Assembly: GCF_016919065.1 (NCBI RefSeq)
Contig: NZ_JAFFQA010000021.1
Span: 17,742-81,741, forward strand
Source of the DNA: Desulfobulbus rhabdoformis
GTDB lineage: Bacteria; Desulfobacterota; Desulfobulbia; Desulfobulbales; Desulfobulbaceae
Length of the DNA: 64,000 bases
Direction of reading: 5' to 3'
The translations under genes and the position numbers were made by a program. Each line of letters begins with the position of its first letter. The stretch's first letter is position 1. Shown one piece after another: positions 43,314 through 52,597 of the stretch. The notes under the pieces are model-generated. The model saw nothing but the letters and a program-made list of their open reading frames with translations, was not told the DNA's origin and ran no database searches.

Positions 43314-44270
43314 TTATTTGTTCCCCCAGAGAAAATCGAGGCTGTAGGGTGACCCCTTGCCGCAGAAAAAGGCACCATCCACATAGCGAAATCCCAGGTC
43401 GATCCGGGCAATCGCTTCCATGGACTGGGCATCGAGCCTGATCTCGCTTGCTGCCAGGTTTTCACGAATGCGTTCAGGATTGGTGGATTTGGGAATGACC
43501 ACCGTGCCGCGCGTCAAGCCCCAGGCAAGCAGGACCTGCGCCGGAGTGATCTTGTTTTGGGCCGCGATCTCGGTAATGGTCGGGTTGTCGAGCAGGATCG
43601 GTTCCTCCTGCTTTTTCATTGCTTTGGGCCGGTCTCCCGAACCCAGCGGGGAGTAGGCGGTGAGTAGAATGCTGCGCTCGGCGCACAGGGCCACCATCTC
43701 TTCCTGCTGGAGGTAGGGATGAAGTTCGATCTGGTTCATGGCCGGTTGCACCCTGGCCAGGTCACAGAGGGTTATGAGTTTGTCCTGTGAAAAATTACAC
43801 ACGCCGATATTGCGCACCAGCCCCTTTTCTTTGCAGGTCTCAAGAGCTCCCCAGGTTTCGATGATGGGTTGATCGGCCAGGGGGATGAACTCCTCAGGCT
43901 TCTGAGCAAAGAGAACACCAGGGGCAAAGGCCACTGGCCAATGGATCAAAAAGAGATCCAGGTACTCCAGTTGCAGGTCAGCCAGCGTTTTTCGCAGGGC
44001 CGGTTCGACCAGCTCCGGTGCGTGGGCATTGTTCCACAGTTTTGAGGTAATCCAGAGGTCGTTGCGGCTGACCTGCCCGGCTTGAAGGACCTCGCCCAAA
44101 GCCTGGCCAACTTCCGCTTCGTTACCGTAGATGGGCGCGCAGTCAATATGCCTGTATCCGCATCCAATAGCTTCTTTTACCGCTGCAGCCACTGTTCCGG
44201 GAGCAGATTTCCAGGTTCCCAGGCCAAGGCCGGGAATTTGATCACCACTGTTGAGGCTCAAAACGTGCAT
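43314..44270 (-). CDS. Aldo/keto reductase
   Basis: A 318-residue NADPH-dependent oxidoreductase with a TIM barrel. The start ATG 44270 has GGAGA 7 nt upstream; the longer frame reads into the REP unit. The catalytic tetrad is visible: Asp and Tyr in H-I-D-C-A-P-I-Y-G-N-E near residues 44-52, Lys in I-T-S-K-L-W-N near 78, and His in L-I-H-W-P near 113. The cofactor-binding I-P-K-S-T-N-P-E-R-I-R-E-N is near 262. The natural substrate is not predictable. It is first of a two-gene unit with the ABC ATPase. Confidence 0.93.
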   Translation of the reverse strand: MHVLSLNSGDQIPGLGLGTWKSAPGTVAAAVKEAIGCGYRHIDCAPIYGNEAEVGQALGEVLQAGQVSRNDLWITSKLWNNAHAPELVEPALRKTLADLQLEYLDLFLIHWPVAFAPGVLFAQKPEEFIPLADQPIIETWGALETCKEKGLVRNIGVCNFSQDKLITLCDLARVQPAMNQIELHPYLQQEEMVALCAERSILLTAYSPLGSGDRPKAMKKQEEPILLDNPTITEIAAQNKITPAQVLLAWGLTRGTVVIPKSTNPERIRENLAASEIRLDAQSMEAIARIDLGFRYVDGAFFCGKGSPYSLDFLWGNK

Positions 44271-44352
44271 ACTTGTCTCCTCTTTTCCCCATGCATTTTC
44301 GATCGTTACGGAGGGGGACGAAACGACCTCTGTATCGTGTGACTTTATCCCG

Positions 44353-44573
44353 CTGAATCCGTGAGCATTCATCGGTGCGTCAGTTTCGTTATTTGTGACG
44401 TGCCGAGTAAAGTACATTTTATCGGTATGTTGCAGGCAATGAAAGGTGGCGTGTTGATGGATGCCCACAAGGGGCGATGGGTGAAGCTGAACAACAAAGA
44501 GATTAATTTAAAAATCTTTGTCCCATAAATAGGGTACGCTGTTCAGTGACCACCCGCCGTCACGGGTTCAGGT
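44353..44573. repeat. Long REP unit, intact reference copy
   Basis: 221 bp. The left end CTGAATCCGTGAGCATTC and right end CCCGCCGTCACGGGTTCAGG are imperfect complements; the interior holds GATGGATGCCC and GGGTGAAGCTGAAC. It is homologous to 40383 (interrupted), and inverted to 30043 and 18184 (degenerate). It lies between divergent genes. Confidence 0.82.
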
Positions 44574-44726
44574 TTATGGTTTGCTGCTCATTGGTCAAAG
44601 TGACCAGTTACTGTTTTCTGCAAACGTTAAAAACATCACGGGAGCCTTTTTCTTTTCCTTTCCCGTTACCGTGTTTTTCCATACAATGAACAAAGATAAA
44701 CAGAGAAATGTTCCCCGCAAGTGGGA

Positions 44727-46124
44727 ATGCTGCAGCACTTCGAGGCAATGAAAAGAACATCCAGTCCAATAATGCCGGTCAGTAAACAGCTCAACCCCAG
44801 GTCCCAAACGATCATGGTGGTGGACGATAGTGCAATTATCCGTACAATCATCAAGAAGGAGCTAGAGGCCGCCGGATATCCGGTCATTACATTCTGTGAC
44901 GGTATGGAAGCACTGGCGGCACTACGCTGGTTGCAGGCACCACCTTCGTTGATTACGCTGGATATTGACATGCCGCGCATGGACGGTTTTATCTGCTGCG
45001 AGCAGATTCGTGCCTGGGAAAAAGAGGGCGTTATTCGTTCAGCAGATAAACTTATACCTGTGCTTTTTGTCAGTGCCAATGATACCTTTGAAAACCGAAG
45101 TCGTGGTTTTCATCTCGGCAGTCTGGAGTTCATCTCCAAACCCTTTTCCCATGGGGATGTTCTGGCTGCAGTGAATAAGGTATTGCAACCGCAAGCCACC
45201 TATCTTGGAATGACTGCTCTGGTGGTCGATGACAGTGCCGGCCTGCGGCGAATGGTGGGTACCTGTCTTGAGCGCATCGGTCTTGAGGTTATCGAGGCCG
45301 AAAATGGTCGTCAGGCATTTGAACTCATTAAAGAAAATATGGTACAAACCGATCTCTGCATTGTTGATTATGATATGCCGGTGATGCGAGGCGATGAATT
45401 TATTCACCTGACTCGCCAATTTCCAGAGGCTGAGCACCTCCCCATGCTTTCTCTTTCCGGGATAAACGATCCCCAGGCCGTGCTCCGTATGTTTCGCGCG
45501 GGAGCCAGCGATTACCTGGTTAAACCCTTTATCGCCGAAGAGTTGCTTGCCCGGGTCCAGGTACATCTGCAGTTACGGCGGCATATGAAAAATTTGGAAG
45601 AGATCAATCGCAACCTCTACGATAAGGCCGTCAACGATTCGCTGACCGGGCTCCGCAACAAACGGTTTTTCCAGGAATCTTTTGAAGAAATCTATGCTCG
45701 TGCGCTACGCAGTCGTTCTGATATCAGCTGCCTTTTTTTTGACCTGGATCACTTTAAAAAGGTCAATGATACCTGTGGCCACGCCTTTGGCGATTATGTC
45801 CTGCACACCATAGGCAAGTTGGTGAAGAGATCGTTTCGTGTTGGTGATTTGTCCGCGCGCTTTGGTGGTGAGGAGTTTGTGGTCGTGCTGCCCAATACCG
45901 GTCTTGACAAGGCCCTGGAGTATGCAGAATTTTTGCGTGCAAAGGTAGAAGCCTACCACTTCAGTGATCAGGGGATTGAGTGGCCTGTCACCATCAGTAT
46001 CGGCGTCTCCTCCTATGGTTCCGACCAGCCCACATCGGCAGGTAATCTTTTGCAACTCGCCGACCAGGCCCTCTATCTGGCTAAGGACGGGGGGCGTAAC
46101 CGAGTGGCAAGTCACACCCTGTGA
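44727..46124 (+). CDS. Two-receiver diguanylate cyclase (PleD-like)
   Basis: A response regulator of about 465 residues that makes cyclic di-GMP. The first receiver (about 25-140) has its Asp in I-T-L-D-I-D-M-P-R-M-D-G. The second receiver (about 162-278) has its Asp in C-I-V-D-Y-D-M-P-V-M-R-G-D. The GGDEF domain (about 305-465) has an intact active site, R-F-G-G-E-E-F-V-V-V-L-P, and D-S-L-T-G-L-R-N-K-R-F-F at its front. Both receivers look phosphorylatable. No RxxD inhibitory motif was identified with certainty. The start is uncertain among GTG 44721, ATG 44727, ATG 44748 and ATG 44772. No cognate kinase is adjacent. Confidence 0.92.
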   Translation: MLQHFEAMKRTSSPIMPVSKQLNPRSQTIMVVDDSAIIRTIIKKELEAAGYPVITFCDGMEALAALRWLQAPPSLITLDIDMPRMDGFICCEQIRAWEKEGVIRSADKLIPVLFVSANDTFENRSRGFHLGSLEFISKPFSHGDVLAAVNKVLQPQATYLGMTALVVDDSAGLRRMVGTCLERIGLEVIEAENGRQAFELIKENMVQTDLCIVDYDMPVMRGDEFIHLTRQFPEAEHLPMLSLSGINDPQAVLRMFRAGASDYLVKPFIAEELLARVQVHLQLRRHMKNLEEINRNLYDKAVNDSLTGLRNKRFFQESFEEIYARALRSRSDISCLFFDLDHFKKVNDTCGHAFGDYVLHTIGKLVKRSFRVGDLSARFGGEEFVVVLPNTGLDKALEYAEFLRAKVEAYHFSDQGIEWPVTISIGVSSYGSDQPTSAGNLLQLADQALYLAKDGGRNRVASHTL

Positions 46125-46146
46125 GTGGTTTGCCCAGCCTGTACAG

Positions 46147-47073
46147 TTAACGTCCCTCGTGATCCCAGCCGACGGGATGGTAGTGCACATAGACCCGGCG
46201 AAGAAATTCGATTTTTTCCAGTAAAGTTTTCTCCACCTCCGTGGCAATCCGGTCCCCGGCAGCAACACTCATGGCTCCATTGACACCAATGGTCAGGTTG
46301 ATCATCAGGTAGGGCCCGAATCGATGGGCATGCACCTCCTCAATAGCCTCCACTCCATAGACATCTTTGAGTGCCGTCTCGATTTCTGCTGCCAGTTCGC
46401 GGCCTGGCAGGGTATCCATAAGATCATCTGTAGCGGAACGAAGGATCTCCACACCGGTATGAAGGATGATCATGGAGACCACCGCCCCGGCCAGGGGATC
46501 AACCCAGGGAAAGCCCCAACGTCCGAAGAGAATACCCACTGCGGCAGCTAGCGAGGCAAAAATGTCGTTTCGATGGTCGTGGGCCAGGGCCAGCACGGCA
46601 GAGTTTTGCGTTTTTCGGCTTTGGGCGTACGTCCAGAGGCTGAGGCCGCATTTTAAAACAATGGCAAAAAGAGCGATGACCAGGGCCGTGAGGCTGGCAC
46701 CGGATGAGGGCTCGGTCGTGGTCAGCAGCTCATACACTCCGTCCACCGAGTTCCAGAAAATGGCGATGGCCGTGGTAATGACAAAGGCGCCGACCACCAC
46801 GGCAGCCACACTTTCCAACTGATCATGGCCGTAGGGGTGTTCTGGGTCTGCGGGTTTCGCCGAAAGCCGAACAAAGATGCTGACGACAATGCCATAGGCC
46901 ACATCCGAGGTCGAGTTGATTCCATCGGCGAGGAGGGCGGGGCTGTTGCCTAAAACCCCCACTGTCGCCTTTAAGACGGCGAGGATGATGTTGGCGACAA
47001 GGCCTACCTGCACCGCCAGCATACTTTGCCGTCTTCGCAGTTCTCCGTTTTTTTCGTGGGCCGGTTCGTCCAT
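46147..47073 (-). CDS. Cation diffusion facilitator family transporter
   Basis: A protein of about 308 residues with six predicted membrane helices that exports divalent metal ions in exchange for protons. [14 protein letters not shown] near residues 43-56 and A-L-A-H-D-H-R-N-D near 160 are the two CDF metal sites; here the first site reads D-x3-S/D and the second H-D-x2-D variants. The cytoplasmic C-terminal domain ends [17 protein letters not shown] near 81 is the family motif. An in-frame TTG at 47133 would add 20 residues. Metal specificity is not readable. It is divergent from fumC. Confidence 0.88.
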   Translation of the reverse strand: MDEPAHEKNGELRRRQSMLAVQVGLVANIILAVLKATVGVLGNSPALLADGINSTSDVAYGIVVSIFVRLSAKPADPEHPYGHDQLESVAAVVVGAFVITTAIAIFWNSVDGVYELLTTTEPSSGASLTALVIALFAIVLKCGLSLWTYAQSRKTQNSAVLALAHDHRNDIFASLAAAVGILFGRWGFPWVDPLAGAVVSMIILHTGVEILRSATDDLMDTLPGRELAAEIETALKDVYGVEAIEEVHAHRFGPYLMINLTIGVNGAMSVAAGDRIATEVEKTLLEKIEFLRRVYVHYHPVGWDHEGR

Positions 47074-47266
47074 GTCTTGTCCGGTGAATGAGTGGTGTTT
47101 AAAATCTTTTGTATATTGGTCATATACTTTCAAACCAGGAGAAGCAATACACTTGGAGCAAGAAAGCTGGAAAAGTGAGCTGCAAAGCCCGCCTGAGGAT
47201 TGTCAGAGAGTGTCCGTACAAAGAACAAGTGTGCTGTATTCCGATTGCAGGAAAGAAGGAGAAAAT

Positions 47267-48673
47267 ATGCGTCAGCGAGTTGAACACGATACCATGGGGG
47301 AGATTGGAGTTGCTGAAGACCGACTTTGGGGGGCACAAACCGAGCGGAGCAGGCGTAACTTTTCCATTGGTCAGGAGCGTATGCCCCTTGAGCTGCTCTA
47401 CGGACTCATACGGCTCAAGCGTGCCTGTGCGCAGGTAAATTTGCAAAAGGGCAAGCTTTCTCCCGAGCTGCGTGATCTGATTGTGGCTGCCTGCGATGAT
47501 CTGCTTGGTGGTTCCTACGAAGAGGAATTTCCCCTGGCTGTCTGGCAGACCGGCAGTGGTACCCAGTCGAATATGAATGTCAATGAGGTTATCGCCAACC
47601 GGGCAGCCTTGTTGGCCAACGGTAACCTTGAGCAGCCCCGGCCAGTGCATCCCAATGACCATGTCAACATGTCGCAAAGCTCCAATGACATTTTTCCTGC
47701 AGCCATGCATGTGGCTGCGGTTTTTTCGTTGGAAGATCGACTGCTCCCTGCTCTGGACGCACTCCACACGACCCTGTGCACCAAAGCCAGGGAGTTCAAG
47801 GGGCTGGTAAAAATAGGCCGTACCCATCTCCAGGATGCAACGCCTTTGACCCTGGGGCAGGAAATATCTGGCTGGGCGGCTATGCTGGCCAGTAGCAGCG
47901 AGCAGCTGAGGCAGGGGCTTGAACAGGTGCGCTCCCTTGCCGTTGGTGGCACCGCCGTGGGCACCGGGCTCAACGCTCCCAAAGGATTTGGTGAGGCGGT
48001 GGCTGCCGAACTCAGCGGCGAGACCGGGAAGATCTTTTACTCACTTACAAATAAATTTCACGGGCTCACGGGGCACGATCAGTTGGTTTTTGCCCATGGG
48101 GCCATAAAGGGGCTGGCTGCCAATATGATGAAAATCGCCAATGATGTACGCTGGCTTGCAAGTGGCCCCCGGTGCGGTCTTGGCGAGTTATCCATCCCCG
48201 CCAATGAACCGGGCAGTTCGATTATGCCGGGCAAGGTCAACCCTACGCAATCCGAGGCGGTGACCATGGTCGCGGCCCAGGTTTTTGGCAACGACAGCAC
48301 CATTGGTTTTGCTGCCAGCCAGGGTAATTTTGAACTCAACGTGTTCAAACCCGTCATTATTTACAATTTTTTGCAGTCAGTTACGCTTATGGCGGATAGT
48401 ATTAACTCGTTTCACCATAACTGTGTTGTCGGGATTACACCTCTCCCCCAACACATGGAGGCACATCTCCACGCATCACTCATGCTGGTGACGGCCCTCA
48501 ACCCACATATCGGTTATGAAAAGGCGGCCGCCATTGCGAAAAAAGCCCATCAAGAACACCTTTCTCTTAAGGAGGCCGCTGTCGCCATGGGCGTACTGAG
48601 CGGGGAGGAGTTTGACCAGAAAGTCCGGGCGGAAAATATGATCGGCGAAATCGAGATCAATTGCGGGGAGTAG
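47267..48673 (+). CDS. fumC: Fumarate hydratase, class II
   Basis: It interconverts fumarate and malate in the TCA cycle. 468 residues; AAGGAG lies 7 nt before ATG 47267, and the product begins [29 protein letters not shown] near residues 98-115, [10 protein letters not shown] near 184 and the superfamily signature [11 protein letters not shown] near 317 are present. The class II enzyme has no iron-sulfur cluster. Aspartate ammonia-lyase is a homolog, but the T-Q-S-N-M-N-V-N-E motif with V-N-P-T-Q favours FumC. Confidence 0.94.
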   Translation: MRQRVEHDTMGEIGVAEDRLWGAQTERSRRNFSIGQERMPLELLYGLIRLKRACAQVNLQKGKLSPELRDLIVAACDDLLGGSYEEEFPLAVWQTGSGTQSNMNVNEVIANRAALLANGNLEQPRPVHPNDHVNMSQSSNDIFPAAMHVAAVFSLEDRLLPALDALHTTLCTKAREFKGLVKIGRTHLQDATPLTLGQEISGWAAMLASSSEQLRQGLEQVRSLAVGGTAVGTGLNAPKGFGEAVAAELSGETGKIFYSLTNKFHGLTGHDQLVFAHGAIKGLAANMMKIANDVRWLASGPRCGLGELSIPANEPGSSIMPGKVNPTQSEAVTMVAAQVFGNDSTIGFAASQGNFELNVFKPVIIYNFLQSVTLMADSINSFHHNCVVGITPLPQHMEAHLHASLMLVTALNPHIGYEKAAAIAKKAHQEHLSLKEAAVAMGVLSGEEFDQKVRAENMIGEIEINCGE

Positions 48674-48843
48674 AGGTTGTGCGGGTTTTTTAACATTTTA
48701 AACAAGATAGATGTGCGTACAAAAAATGAATCCCTTGAACCGGGAATTCATCCCCCGTATACTAAAAAAACGTTAATGCACAAACGGTTCAGGCTTATAG
48801 GCCTAATTCAGCAGCATAAAAGTGGTATCCCCGGAATCCATAT

Positions 48844-50712
48844 ATGTCGTCTTCCCTAAACGAAAATTTCAGCACCGTTGTTCGCCTGCTGCTTGAGTCA
48901 AAGCGGATAACACCTGCCCAGGTACAGCATGCCGAACGGGTTCGTTCCAAGCTCACTTCCTATCAGCCTCTGCTCAAGGTTTTTCGAGACCTGAAATTTA
49001 TCTCTGATCAGGATGTAAAGGATGTGCTGAGAAGCGCCACCTCAACGATTCGTATCGGTGATCTGCTGGTTGAGCTTGGGCATATATCTCCGGAGGATCT
49101 GGAATCCGCCATTCTCCTGCAGAGGGAAAGCGACACCAAAGAGAAACTCGGGCAGGTATTGGTCCGTCATAATTTTATTGAAGAACAAGCCTTTATTGAG
49201 GTGCTCTCGATTCAGATGGGGTACCCCTTTATCGAGCCTGCACTCAATAATATCGACCGGGCTCGCTGTGAAAAATTTTCCAAGACCTTGATGGCCACCC
49301 ATGCCTTTATTCCTATCAAGACCGATGATGGGACCGTGCGGGTGGCTTTTGCCGATCCATTGGATAGTGAGGCCCTAGAGACAGCGCGAAGGTTTTTGGG
49401 GCAGAATATTGTACCGGCCATTGCCCAAAGTAGCGCCATTCTCAAGACGCTTGATCTGCTTGCAGATAAAAAGAGCGGCCGGAACATCGCCGTGGACACC
49501 AATACCGTAGTGGGCACGGTCAATTCAATTATCCTTGGGGCGATCAAAAACAGTGCCAGCGATATCCATATAGAGCCCATGGAAGATCGGCTGCAGGTGC
49601 GGTTTCGTGAAGATGGCGTGCTCAACCATTTTAAAGATTACCCCAAAGAGATCATTCCAGCCCTGACCAGCCGTATCAAAATTCTCTGTAAGGCCGATAT
49701 CACAGAGAAAAGGCGGCATCAGGGGGGGCGAATCCTCTTTGATTATGACGAGGGGCAGCTCGACCTGCGTGTCTCCTTTTTTGTCACCATTCACGGCGAA
49801 AAAATTGTTTTACGTCTGTTAAATCGCAAGCAGGAACTCTTTGATTTACAGTCCATCGGACTATCCCCTCGCATGCTCACCCGTTTTCTGGAAGATGCGG
49901 TCTATCAGCCCAGCGGTGTCGTCCTGGTTACTGGCCCCACCGGGTCCGGGAAAACATCAACAATCTACAGTTGCATTCATGCCCTGAAAGGTCCCAATGT
50001 CTCCATTGTGACGGCAGAAGAGCCGGTTGAGTATGTGATTGAAGGGGTGTCCCAGTGTTCCATCGATCCCAAAATTGACCTCACCTTTGAAGAAACTCTG
50101 CGCCATATCGTCCGCCAGGACCCTGATGTCATCGTGATCGGTGAGATTCGTGATACCTACTCCGCCGAGGTGGCTGTCCAGGCAGCGCTCACCGGCCACA
50201 AGGTGCTCTCCACCTTTCACACGGAGGACAGTATCGGCGGGCTGATTCGTCTTCTGAATATGGATATCGCCCCGTTTCTGGTTTCCTCAACAGTGGTCAG
50301 TGTACTGGCCCAGCGCTTACTGAGGCGAATTTGTCCGTACTGTGCAGTGGATATCAAGCCTACTCCCATACAATTACAGCGTCTGCGTTGCAGCCAAGCA
50401 GACCTGATGGGCGCCAATTTCAAGAAAGGACGCGGCTGTAAAATGTGTAAACAGACCGGGTATAAGGGGCGCATGGGGGTGTTTGAGCTGCTGGTGCTGG
50501 ACGAGCGGGTGCGTACCGCCATTCTTGAGCAGAGGACAAGTTTTGAAATTCGTCAGCTCAGCATCAACCACTCCGGTTTGATTACGTTGCTGGAAGACGG
50601 CTTGGTGAAGGCTGGATCCGGCTTGACCACTATTGATGAAATCCTGCGCTGTCTCCCCATATTCAGTCCCCCACGAACCTTTACTGAGTTACGCCGCCTC
50701 TCTGGTGAATAG
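48844..50712 (+). CDS. GspE/PilB-type secretion ATPase
   Basis: A 622-residue hexameric ATPase of type II secretion or type IV pilus systems. Two MshEN/GspE N-terminal repeats (about 1-160) are followed by the ATPase core. Walker A is G-P-T-G-S-G-K-T-S-T near residues 366-375, the Asp box is around T-A-E-E-P-V-E-Y, Walker B is I-V-I-G-E-I-R-D, and the His box is T-F-H-T-E-D. The zinc-binding tetracysteine is C-P-Y-C and C-K-M-C near 498 and 522. No pilin, GspF or GspD genes are adjacent, so it is an orphan. It abuts an HDOD gene with no gap. Confidence 0.9.
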   Translation: MSSSLNENFSTVVRLLLESKRITPAQVQHAERVRSKLTSYQPLLKVFRDLKFISDQDVKDVLRSATSTIRIGDLLVELGHISPEDLESAILLQRESDTKEKLGQVLVRHNFIEEQAFIEVLSIQMGYPFIEPALNNIDRARCEKFSKTLMATHAFIPIKTDDGTVRVAFADPLDSEALETARRFLGQNIVPAIAQSSAILKTLDLLADKKSGRNIAVDTNTVVGTVNSIILGAIKNSASDIHIEPMEDRLQVRFREDGVLNHFKDYPKEIIPALTSRIKILCKADITEKRRHQGGRILFDYDEGQLDLRVSFFVTIHGEKIVLRLLNRKQELFDLQSIGLSPRMLTRFLEDAVYQPSGVVLVTGPTGSGKTSTIYSCIHALKGPNVSIVTAEEPVEYVIEGVSQCSIDPKIDLTFEETLRHIVRQDPDVIVIGEIRDTYSAEVAVQAALTGHKVLSTFHTEDSIGGLIRLLNMDIAPFLVSSTVVSVLAQRLLRRICPYCAVDIKPTPIQLQRLRCSQADLMGANFKKGRGCKMCKQTGYKGRMGVFELLVLDERVRTAILEQRTSFEIRQLSINHSGLITLLEDGLVKAGSGLTTIDEILRCLPIFSPPRTFTELRRLSGE

Positions 50713-51552
50713 ATGAGTGCTCCACTTTCCCTGATTGATGTTATTAACCGTTTTATTGAATCCGATAAGGTGGTGTTGCCGGTGTTTAATTCCTCCGCCA
50801 CCCGCATACAAAAGGAGATAGCGAAACAAGAACCCAGTATTCAGGTGATCGAAAAAATAATTACCTCGGATCAGGCTCTCTCTACCCAGGTGCTCAAAAT
50901 TGCCAACTCCGCCTTTTATCGGGGGCTTAAAGAGGTGGGGACGGTCCGTGCCGCCATTATGCGTTTGGGGACCAAGGAGATTGCCAAGATAGTCCTGCTG
51001 GCGACGACCAAACAGCATTTCACCAGTAAAGATAAAACCATCAACCTGCTGATGAAAAAGCTGTGGCAGCATGCGGTTGGCTGTGCCTATGGCGCGGTCT
51101 GGCTGTCACGACGTCATACCTACGGTGTCGAGCAGAGTCAGGTTTTTTTTGCAGGGCTGTTTCATGACGTGGGTAAGCTGTTGGTTTTGGTCATTATAGA
51201 GCAGATCAGAAGGCGTAACACGCAACTCAAAATAACCCATGCCCTCTTGCTGGAGGCTATGGATAGGCTGCATTCCAGAGAAGGGGCTAAATTACTTAAA
51301 CAGTGGAATATGCCCGAGTATTTTTGTGTGATTGCCGAGCAGCATCACGCAAAAGAGATCGATGAAAACAATATTCTTATGCTGCTCGTTCGCATGGCGA
51401 ATATGGCCTGCCATAAACTGGGTATCGGTCTGACCAGTGACTCTTCCATTGTGCTGCCGGCATCCCTGGAAGCCGACTTGCTCAACCTCTCAGAGATCGA
51501 CCTGGCTGAGCTTGAGATTTCTCTTGAGGACACGGCTATCCTCTCATCGTAG
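50713..51552 (+). CDS. HDOD domain signalling protein
   Basis: A 279-residue protein consisting of one HDOD domain. L-P-V-F-N-S-S-A-T-R, T-S-D-Q-A-L-S-T-Q-V-L-K-I-A-N-S-A-F-Y near residues 55-73, A-I-M-R-L-G near 86 and A-G-L-F-H-D-V-G-K-L near 145 match. Unlike many HDOD proteins, it keeps H-D at the position of the HD motif. HDOD proteins act in signalling, motility and cyclic nucleotide pathways without proven catalysis. Its ATG follows the GspE stop directly (TAGATG), so the two are certainly one transcript and may cooperate in surface motility. Confidence 0.87.
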   Translation: MSAPLSLIDVINRFIESDKVVLPVFNSSATRIQKEIAKQEPSIQVIEKIITSDQALSTQVLKIANSAFYRGLKEVGTVRAAIMRLGTKEIAKIVLLATTKQHFTSKDKTINLLMKKLWQHAVGCAYGAVWLSRRHTYGVEQSQVFFAGLFHDVGKLLVLVIIEQIRRRNTQLKITHALLLEAMDRLHSREGAKLLKQWNMPEYFCVIAEQHHAKEIDENNILMLLVRMANMACHKLGIGLTSDSSIVLPASLEADLLNLSEIDLAELEISLEDTAILSS

Positions 51553-51567
51553 ACTTTTCCCACCTTG

Positions 51568-51993
51568 TTACAGGTATCTGCCCTGCAGGCGATCCTTGTC
51601 GATGGTTTTTTTCTGGCCATCAGCGTCCAAGGCCACGTAGGTGATTGCCGCCTCAGTAACCTTGAAGGTGGTGAACTGATCTTTGGCCTCATTGAGAATT
51701 GGCCGCACCCAGACCTCAAGCATGATAGTGACAGAGGTTGTCCCCACTTTCTGCACCCGGCCATAGCAGCACACCACATCCCCCACCCGCACCGGCTTGA
51801 TAAAGCTCATGCGTTCCACCGCCACTGTGGCCGTCCGTGTACGCGTTACCTCCTTGGCAAGCATTGATCCGGCCAGATCCATCTGCGACATGATCCAGCC
51901 ACCGAAAATATCCCCGTTAAAACTGGTGTCTGCGGGCATGGGCATGGTTCTGATAAGCAGCTCTCCCTGTGGTCCCTCTATTTTTCCAGGCAT
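51568..51993 (-). CDS. YciA-type acyl-CoA thioesterase
   Basis: A 141-residue hotdog-fold thioesterase that cleaves acyl-CoA. D-T-S-F-N-G-D-I-F-G-G-W-I-M-S-Q-M-D near residues 22-39 is the YciA-type active-site region (N/D-x-N-x-x-G-D-I-F-G-G), and V-E-R-M-S-F-I-K-P-V-R-V-G-D near 59 is the second motif. Substrate range cannot be told. It faces the HDOD gene and is divergent from the selenoprotein gene. Confidence 0.92.
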   Translation of the reverse strand: MPGKIEGPQGELLIRTMPMPADTSFNGDIFGGWIMSQMDLAGSMLAKEVTRTRTATVAVERMSFIKPVRVGDVVCCYGRVQKVGTTSVTIMLEVWVRPILNEAKDQFTTFKVTEAAITYVALDADGQKKTIDKDRLQGRYL

Positions 51994-52252
51994 GGTTTGT
52001 CTCCTCTGTCGTCCTCTGTACGGGTGAGAAATACGGACTAATTCATGTAATGTAATCGATTTTGTTGTCCCGGCAACGGAGAAGCTATTTCTCTTTACTC
52101 AGGGGAAGAGTAAGCAGGGGGAGTGGGCCGGTTTTTGAGTTTTTACAAATCTGAAAAAATAGACTGGTGGTCATTTGGCCAGCGGACTATAGTGAGGCCC
52201 CAAAGATCACCAGTGGTTCAGCACTGGGAAAATTTTACCTGCGGAGGAAGCC

Positions 52253-52597
52253 ATGCAGATCGATTGGGCCTACCTACGAAAGGGCTGAGTCTCGTGCACC
52301 AAGGCACAGGCTGTGCTCGAGCAAGAACAGATCCCCATTACACAAAGAGCTGATGCCCGTAAGGAAACGCTTGCCGGAGAGGAGGCTTGGCAGCTGCTTG
52401 CAAGCGCTGGCGAGATTTTCGTGGCCAAGGGCAAAAAGGTGCAGACCTTCCATCCCAACAAAGACGACAAAGAGGCCATCCTTGCTGCAGCTCTGGGGAG
52501 AACAGGCAACCTGCGGGCGCCGACCCTGCGTATGGGCGACCGGCTGCTGGTGGGATTCAATGAAGCGCTGTATGCTACTTTATCAGGAAAAAGCTAA
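52253..52597 (+). CDS. ArsC-family selenoprotein with UGA-encoded Sec
   Basis: ATG 52253 has GGAGG 7 nt upstream. The frame reads M-Q-I-D-W-A-Y-L-R-K-G, then TGA (52286-52288), then V-S-C-T-K-A-Q, and continues open to TAA at 52597 for 114 residues. Sec12 and Cys15 form a U-x-x-C redox pair at the start of a thioredoxin-like ArsC/Spx/YffB fold; the usual family has C-x-x-C or C at this point. A conventional frame would start late at 52313 and lose the active site. A hairpin suited to a bacterial SECIS follows the TGA. The last base overlaps the bioF ATG. The role is probably thiol redox chemistry; arsenate reduction is unproven. Confidence 0.88.
52286..52321 (+). promoter_or_regulatory. Putative bacterial SECIS element
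   Basis: Downstream of the TGA, GCACA (52304-52308) pairs with TGTGC (52312-52316) around a GGC loop about 20 nt after the stop. A lower stem pairs CTCG (52291-52294) with CGAG (52318-52321). This distance and a loop starting with G fit SelB-binding hairpins. Confidence 0.65.

Noticed and set aside
44271..44468. N-terminal extension of the aldo/keto reductase
   Set aside because: It would be encoded by the REP unit and lacks homology; the ATG at 44270 has a good ribosome site and normal family N-terminus.
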